From Candidatus Parvarchaeota archaeon (GTDB lineage Archaea > Nanobdellota > Nanobdellia > Parvarchaeales > Parvarchaeaceae): DNA of 36,975 bases. This document shows positions 33,503-36,975 of the stretch, in pieces; position 1 is the stretch's first letter; every line of letters starts with the position of its first letter. Both the position numbers and the translations under genes were made by a program. The stretch spans positions 1 through 36,975 of the forward strand of contig JAMCRO010000028.1 in the NCBI GenBank assembly GCA_023380615.1, written 5' to 3'. The notes under the pieces are model-generated. The model searched no databases. It was not told the DNA's origin and saw nothing but the letters and a program-made list of their open reading frames with translations.

Positions 33503-34959
33503 ATGTAGATTAAATTCCTCCCCAAAAAGTTTGGTTTTGATATTCCTATCTGCTGAGGCAGAGAAGCAAAGAAGTAGAATAAAGACTGTGCGCATTGTTC
33601 TAAGCCCGTAGCATACAAAGCCGAATAAGCAAGTTTCCCTGTGTATGTAAGCACGTTAGGTGCAACGTCATCCTTGCACACCGTATTGTTAAAGCATTCT
33701 GCAGCTCCAAATCCCGCAAGTGCTGTTCCAACCACCAATCCGGGATTTGATGGCGCAAGAAGGTCTGCACCTATACCAGATACAACTGCCCTTGAGCACT
33801 CGTCCTCTATACCGGCATTCGGATAATTGTTAAGAAATGTTGCAGGTTCACATTCACTTGGCAGACTTATCGAGCTTGGCGGAAATCTTGTTCCAACTAG
33901 TGAATTAAGGTAAACTATGTATATTTGTGCGTTGTTTATCGACTTGCTACTGTTTGGAAATACAAACCCACTATCACTTGAATTACTCACATTTTTATAG
34001 CTGAATATAACATTGTCACCGGGTTTTAGATAATCTGCATATGATTCATTTATTATTGAGGTGCTTTTTACCGGTTCTGTTAATACGCAAGAGGAAGGAG
34101 CTTCGTATGAATCTGTTGTAGAATCATAGCCTACCGTGCAGTTGTTACCATTGCAGAAATTGGTGTAAAGATCCGTACACGACGCAATGTTTCCGCTTGG
34201 AGTTGAGCAAGTTCCTAGAGTAGTGTTGAAAGAACAACCTTGCGATGCTTCGCAAAGATAACTGGAAAGATTCATCGCAGCAGTAGGCGCTTTAGATCCA
34301 TTCAATGGTATGTACTTTGTTGCATATCCTTGTGTAAATGCAGTGTAACCTGACTGGCTTCTGCAACTGAAGTAATTTGTTGATGGGGCCTCACATAAAC
34401 TTGGCTCGCTTAAATCACATGAATATCCATTTAAATTTGAGCTTGTCAATGGGTCTGAGCAGGACTGAATGGCAGTGTGGTTAAGGCAGCTCACCTCCGT
34501 CGTATAAGCATTTGTCTCAAGATAATTTGTAAGGTTGTTTATAGTTATGTTCTGGTTTATGTTTACGTCTACTACAGAGCATGTTGCAGGTGAACTAGTT
34601 AGTACAGTAAGTCCTTGGTTTGCCCCATACTGATTCCAGCAGCTTGTAAGGTCTGTCCCTACAGTTGAAAATACCTGGGAAGGTTGGGAACCTGGGCCGT
34701 ATCCAGAGGTTGCAGTGGTACAACCGAAAAGCGGTGGCGCTATGCCAACTGCTTTAAGCGTGCTGCTTAAGCAGAAGAAATTCGATACACATAACCCATT
34801 ATAATAGAAATTGGTGAATTCAGAGCTCACATAGCAGATACCGCTGTTTGAAAGATTTACTCCTACCAATAAAAGATATCCTGCGATAGCAACTATGACT
34901 ATTATGAATATCACTGCCAAAACTATAAATATAAAGCTCTCTCCAGGAGTCTCTGCCAT
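33484..34959 (-). CDS. Cys-rich (24 Cys) single-TM-anchored surface protein
   Basis: N-terminal TM ESFIFIVLAVIFIIVIVAIAGYLLLVGV, then a large Ser/Asn/Cys-rich ectodomain with N-glycosylation sequons. Confidence 0.72.
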   Translation of the reverse strand: MAETPGESFIFIVLAVIFIIVIVAIAGYLLLVGVNLSNSGICYVSSEFTNFYYNGLCVSNFFCLSSTLKAVGIAPPLFGCTTATSGYGPGSQPSQVFSTVGTDLTSCWNQYGANQGLTVLTSSPATCSVVDVNINQNITINNLTNYLETNAYTTEVSCLNHTAIQSCSDPLTSSNLNGYSCDLSEPSLCEAPSTNYFSCRSQSGYTAFTQGYATKYIPLNGSKAPTAAMNLSSYLCEASQGCSFNTTLGTCSTPSGNIASCTDLYTNFCNGNNCTVGYDSTTDSYEAPSSCVLTEPVKSTSIINESYADYLKPGDNVIFSYKNVSNSSDSGFVFPNSSKSINNAQIYIVYLNSLVGTRFPPSSISLPSECEPATFLNNYPNAGIEDECSRAVVSGIGADLLAPSNPGLVVGTALAGFGAAECFNNTVCKDDVAPNVLTYTGKLAYSALYATGLEQCAQSLFYFFASLPQQIGISKPNFLGRNLIYICAVTK

Positions 34960-35020
34960 TAATTAAGTAGTGTTTTCATGGAATAAATTAATATCCAATC
35001 CGTCTTTGAATAAGGTTGGC

Positions 35021-35911
35021 TTATTGATTGGGTATGCATACGAATACCCTGCTTTGACTGTAAATCATGTAGTTGCTTAACTTTCCGCATAGAGGCACAT
35101 AATAATTACAGCCGCTGGTCTCATTTACAACATTTAAAGAGGGATTGCCATTGCTGAGAGAGCTTACGGTTTCCTCGCTTTGATTTACTGTTTCATTTGA
35201 ATAGGCGCATACCGATATGTCATTGATTATAGGCTGCTGGTACCGGGCAGTGTATTCGCATTGGTCTACAAAGCTTATTTCACAGTTTTTTATTCCGTTT
35301 GAGGGGTATTCAAAGTAAGTAACTGTATAGCTGGAATTTGAAAGGTTATCCGATGGCTTTATGTATGCTGCGTTTCCATTGCTCCCGTTTGTTATGAAAA
35401 CAACCTGCAGAGGATAGCTGCCGTTGTAATTGCTGTCAATGTAGCTTATTACTGCTGAATAGTTTACATTGCTGCTTTGACTGATCAAAGACCCTTTATA
35501 ACAGTTGAATATCTGGTCCAGGTTTTTAGCCGAAATGATCTGTGAGCCGATGCCGGCGTTTCCGCCCGAAAACAAGCTGAAGCAGGAAGACGCTTCCGTA
35601 TAAAATGAAGAAGCAAAATCAGCTGTTGTTTTTTCATTAATGTTTGCGGTCTGAAGGCAGTCTTTTTGTACCTGTGCTGACTGTGTGGGGCTTACAACTA
35701 TATTTGAAAGGCCAAATGCCGAAGTTACGCTGGTGAAAGGAGATAAAAAGCTGTTTACTATTTTATATTGTGTGAAGGCAGTAAAGCAGCTGATTCCAAA
35801 GCTTAGCGTCCCGAAAGATGTTATTATCGAAAATGAAACTACTGCCAGTATTATTCCTGCTATTATCACAAAGATAACGAATACTATTGTAAGCAGTATC
35901 CCCTCCTCCAT
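35021..35911 (-). CDS. Cys-containing (10 Cys) single-TM-anchored surface protein
   Basis: N-term MEEGILLTIVFVIFVIIAGIILAVVSFSIIT; ectodomain with many N-x-S/T sites. Confidence 0.72.
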   Translation of the reverse strand: MEEGILLTIVFVIFVIIAGIILAVVSFSIITSFGTLSFGISCFTAFTQYKIVNSFLSPFTSVTSAFGLSNIVVSPTQSAQVQKDCLQTANINEKTTADFASSFYTEASSCFSLFSGGNAGIGSQIISAKNLDQIFNCYKGSLISQSSNVNYSAVISYIDSNYNGSYPLQVVFITNGSNGNAAYIKPSDNLSNSSYTVTYFEYPSNGIKNCEISFVDQCEYTARYQQPIINDISVCAYSNETVNQSEETVSSLSNGNPSLNVVNETSGCNYYVPLCGKLSNYMIYSQSRVFVCIPNQ

Positions 35912-36073
35912 TCAGGAACCTCCTCCGAGAAGATTTCCAAAATAAGAAAACGGAGAGCTGCTGTGGGAGCTGGCATAAAATAAAATCACTATAAGACCTA
36001 TGGCTGCCAGGGCCGTTATTATAACAAGCATTATCCAGATAAGACGCCATTCTACGCTTCCTTTATTATCCAT
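35912..36073 (-). CDS. Single-TM microprotein, MDNKG N-terminus (53 aa)
   Basis: Not in ORF track in this frame. MDNKGSVEWRLIWIMLVIITALAAIGLIVILFYASSHSSSPFSYFGNLLGGGS; abuts neighbours on both sides. Confidence 0.7.
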   Translation of the reverse strand: MDNKGSVEWRLIWIMLVIITALAAIGLIVILFYASSHSSSPFSYFGNLLGGGS

Positions 36074-36074
36074 A

Positions 36075-36584
36075 TCACTGACCTACGCATGCCGGGCAGT
36101 AAGGGCCGTCTCCAGATATGCATGCTGTAACGTTTATTGCGCAATTCTGTATGTCCGTAGCGTTGTCTGCTACTATATTGCTTTCCGAACAACTAAATAA
36201 ATCAGCAGTGTTTGTAGGTGAAACCACGCTGCATGTACTGGTTATATTGGCAGGCGGGCTTGCTATGCAGTCCTGCACTGCAGATTCGCTCCCTTGGCCA
36301 TTTGTCCACAGATCATAGTAGCACCAATGCCTTATGCATGTCTGCTGCGCTGTGGCCGCATTATAACAAGCGTTTTCATCATAACAGCGGAAAAGCGTTG
36401 TACCCTCCATCCTGTTTGCATATCCATATTCTGCGCTTGTAAACTGATTTTGCAGCAAAGCCGTTGAAGAATCGCAGCCTATGGGAAAAATGGAAGAGTA
36501 ATTATTGTAAAAAAGGAAAAACATTGTGAGGGCTATTACTATGCCGATAAGCACTTCAAAGAAAAGAAACTGTTCAACATCCAT
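36075..36584 (-). CDS. Cys-rich (12 Cys) single-TM-anchored surface protein
   Basis: N-term MDVEQFLFFEVLIGIVIALTMFFLFY, Cys-rich ectodomain ending YCPACVGQ. Confidence 0.72.
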   Translation of the reverse strand: MDVEQFLFFEVLIGIVIALTMFFLFYNNYSSIFPIGCDSSTALLQNQFTSAEYGYANRMEGTTLFRCYDENACYNAATAQQTCIRHWCYYDLWTNGQGSESAVQDCIASPPANITSTCSVVSPTNTADLFSCSESNIVADNATDIQNCAINVTACISGDGPYCPACVGQ

Positions 36585-36602
36585 TTGATTCTTAGCCCGT
36601 AT

Positions 36603-36613
36603 TAATTTAAATT
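36603..36613 (-). promoter_or_regulatory. TATA box of the Cys-rich surface-protein operon
   Basis: AATTTAAATTA (minus strand) about 24 bp upstream of ATG 36584. Confidence 0.4.
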
Positions 36614-36693
36614 GTTTTTGTAAATGCCAATCTTAAAAATAAATGCGGTAATTGTCTGCAAAAACGTTGCGGTGGCTTTAATGACTCTTCGAT

Positions 36694-36975
36694 TTACAGT
36701 TTTTCCTTGTCTGCCATCACTACTTCAAACCACTTGTTCTTTCCGTCTTCTATTAGAAAGTAAGAACCTATTACCTTCATGTTTTTGTACACTCTAAGGG
36801 CCCTGTTCCTTGCTATGCCTTCCTTGCTTACATCTAGTTTGTAGTATAATCCGCTTTTGCTTGGTCTTCTTGCATGGTTTGGCCTCGGCCTTCTGAAATC
36901 ACCCTTGCTTACCCTGACTCTTACAACTATGTATCCCTGTTTTGCCTTGTATCCTATTGTTTTGGCCTTTGCAGG
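36694..36975 (-). CDS. rpl15e: 50S ribosomal protein L15e (5' part beyond window)
   Basis: Minus strand PAKAKTIGYKAKQGYIVVRVRVSKGDFRRPRPNHARRPSKSGLYYKLDVSKEGIARNRALRVYKNMKVIGSYFLIEDGKNKWFEVVMADKEKL*: characteristic L15e. Confidence 0.9.
   Translation of the reverse strand, partial: PAKAKTIGYKAKQGYIVVRVRVSKGDFRRPRPNHARRPSKSGLYYKLDVSKEGIARNRALRVYKNMKVIGSYFLIEDGKNKWFEVVMADKEKL

Noticed and set aside
1-36975. CRISPR arrays, transposases, integrases or long direct repeats
   Set aside because: None seen by eye on either strand; no mobile-element proteins in the ORF set.

Overview
The window is gene-dense archaeal DNA. Archaeal markers include TFB, aIF5B, Trm1, GINS, a Hef-type helicase, L35Ae, L15e and RNase Z. 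The style (very compact, AT-rich, small proteins, TATA boxes about 26 bp upstream of start codons) suggests a DPANN/ARMAN-like lineage, but that assignment is inference. Housekeeping content: SMC C-terminus, KsgA, an L2-S19-L22-S3-L29 ribosomal block, a complex I membrane-arm cluster (NuoJKLMN), an SPFH protein, tRNA-Thr(UGU), TatD, RNase Z, a degenerate EF1A/SelB-like GTPase, a GalT/NTase/GT4 sugar-nucleotide neighbourhood, NDK, aIF5B, TFB, Trm1 and L35Ae. The most interesting part is about 28.5-36.6 kb. There, a 574-aa orphan protein is followed by four tandem single-TM microproteins (46-57 aa, three starting M-N-x-K-G), mostly missed by the ORF track. On the opposite strand lies an operon-like set of one-TM, disulfide-rich (24, 12, 10 and 2 Cys, all even) ectodomain proteins, with a pilin-like protein and a further M-D-N-K-G microprotein. 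This looks like an uncharacterised cell-surface or pilus-like apparatus flanking GINS and Hef. No mobile elements or CRISPR arrays were seen. No database searches were run; all family calls are from motif recognition.
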